Source: Planctomycetota bacterium
Lineage (GTDB): Bacteria; Planctomycetota; Planctomycetia; Pirellulales; UBA1268
Reading direction: 5' to 3'
Length of the DNA stretch: 5,700 nucleotides
Assembly: GCA_003670825.1 (NCBI GenBank)
Contig: QWQL01000082.1
Location: forward strand, 1-5,700
Part shown: positions 5,413-5,700 of the stretch, one piece after another
How positions within the stretch are numbered: position 1 is the stretch's first letter
Layout of the letters: each line of letters starts with the position of its first letter
Position numbers and translations under genes: made by a program
Notes under the pieces: model-generated
What the model saw: the letters and a program-made list of their open reading frames with translations, nothing else
The model's database searches: none
Told to the model about the DNA's origin: nothing

Positions 5413-5700
5413 TCAAAACAGCTTCCCCGGCCCGGCCTTGGGGGGCGTGCCGAGGTGCTCGTCGCCCTTGGCGGTGAGCCGCCGGCCGCGGGGCGTGCGG
5501 ACGATCAGTTCGCACCGCAGCAGGTAGGGCTCCACGTCGTCCTCGAGCGTGTCGGTGGCCGTGCTCATCGTATGGGCGATCGCCTCCACGCCCGCGGGCC
5601 CGCCGGCAAATACCCGCTGGATCGTCTCGAGGTAGCGGCGGTCGAAGCCGTCGAGGCCGAGTTCGTCGATGCCCTGCATTTCCAGGGCCGTTCGGGCGAT
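5413..5700 (-). CDS. ruvB: Holliday junction branch migration ATPase RuvB, C-terminal part, cut by the right edge
   Basis: The 95 residues seen run on without a stop from the right edge and match the C-terminal domain of RuvB, the hexameric motor that drives Holliday junction branch migration with RuvA. Recognisable are IARTALEMQGIDELGLDGFDRRYLETI (helices after the ATPase core), FAGGPAGVEAIA, the TLEDDVEPYLL segment, and RTPRGRRLTAKGDEHLG, the DNA-contacting wing of the winged helix. The Walker motifs lie outside the window. An internal ATG at 5679 is not the start, since family similarity continues upstream of it to the edge. The usual GFIQRTPRGR is CELIVRTPRGR here. The tail after LG (TPPKAGPGKLF) is short, as in other RuvB proteins. 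It is functionally unrelated to the fab genes. Confidence 0.95.
   Translation of the reverse strand: MARTALEMQGIDELGLDGFDRRYLETIQRVFAGGPAGVEAIAHTMSTATDTLEDDVEPYLLRCELIVRTPRGRRLTAKGDEHLGTPPKAGPGKLF

Noticed and set aside
1..5700. Biosynthetic cluster or defence system as the theme of the window.
   Set aside because: Five of the eight genes are plain housekeeping genes for fatty acid synthesis and the ribosome, and a sixth is ruvB. No nuclease, toxin, transposase or tailoring enzyme is present.

Overview
The window is a compact, GC-rich stretch of bacterial chromosome with every supported gene on the minus strand, so it reads from right to left. In transcription order it holds the 3' end of ruvB, then rpmF (ribosomal protein L32), fabD, fabG, acpP and fabF (the core of type II fatty acid synthesis). 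These are followed by an exported protein of unknown function with a secretin-like C-terminal half, and by the 5' part of a second, divergent beta-ketoacyl-ACP synthase (KAS) that runs off the left edge. No mobile element, CRISPR array, tRNA or rRNA was seen, and no gap between genes exceeds about 180 bases.

Organism: the high GC content, the rpmF-fabD-fabG-acpP-fabF order without plsX or fabH, the second KAS near fabF, and the small exported secretin-like protein suggest a planctomycete, possibly of the Pirellula/Rhodopirellula group. This rests on protein style and gene order recalled from memory, not on a search; the phylum is moderately likely and anything finer is a guess.

Layout: ruvB ends at 5413. 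A 93-base gap carries a hairpin and a good sigma70-like promoter (5353-5382) reading into rpmF. rpmF and fabD are 19 bases apart, and fabG follows after 70 bases, so these three look co-transcribed. A 178-base gap before acpP carries a second sigma70-like promoter (3258-3287) and a leader with two strong hairpins, which suggests acpP and the genes after it can be expressed separately at a high level. acpP, fabF, the secretin-like gene and the second KAS follow with gaps of 36, 50 and 56 bases, each with its own Shine-Dalgarno sequence.

How the genes work together: FabD loads malonyl onto the acyl carrier protein AcpP, FabF condenses malonyl-ACP with the growing acyl-ACP, and FabG reduces the resulting 3-ketoacyl-ACP. 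L32 links the cluster to ribosome production and growth rate, as in the rpmF-fab clusters of many bacteria. The roles of the exported protein and the second KAS are not known from sequence; they are the least ordinary part of the window. The other notable item is an in-frame 27-base tandem duplication inside fabD, just before its catalytic serine.
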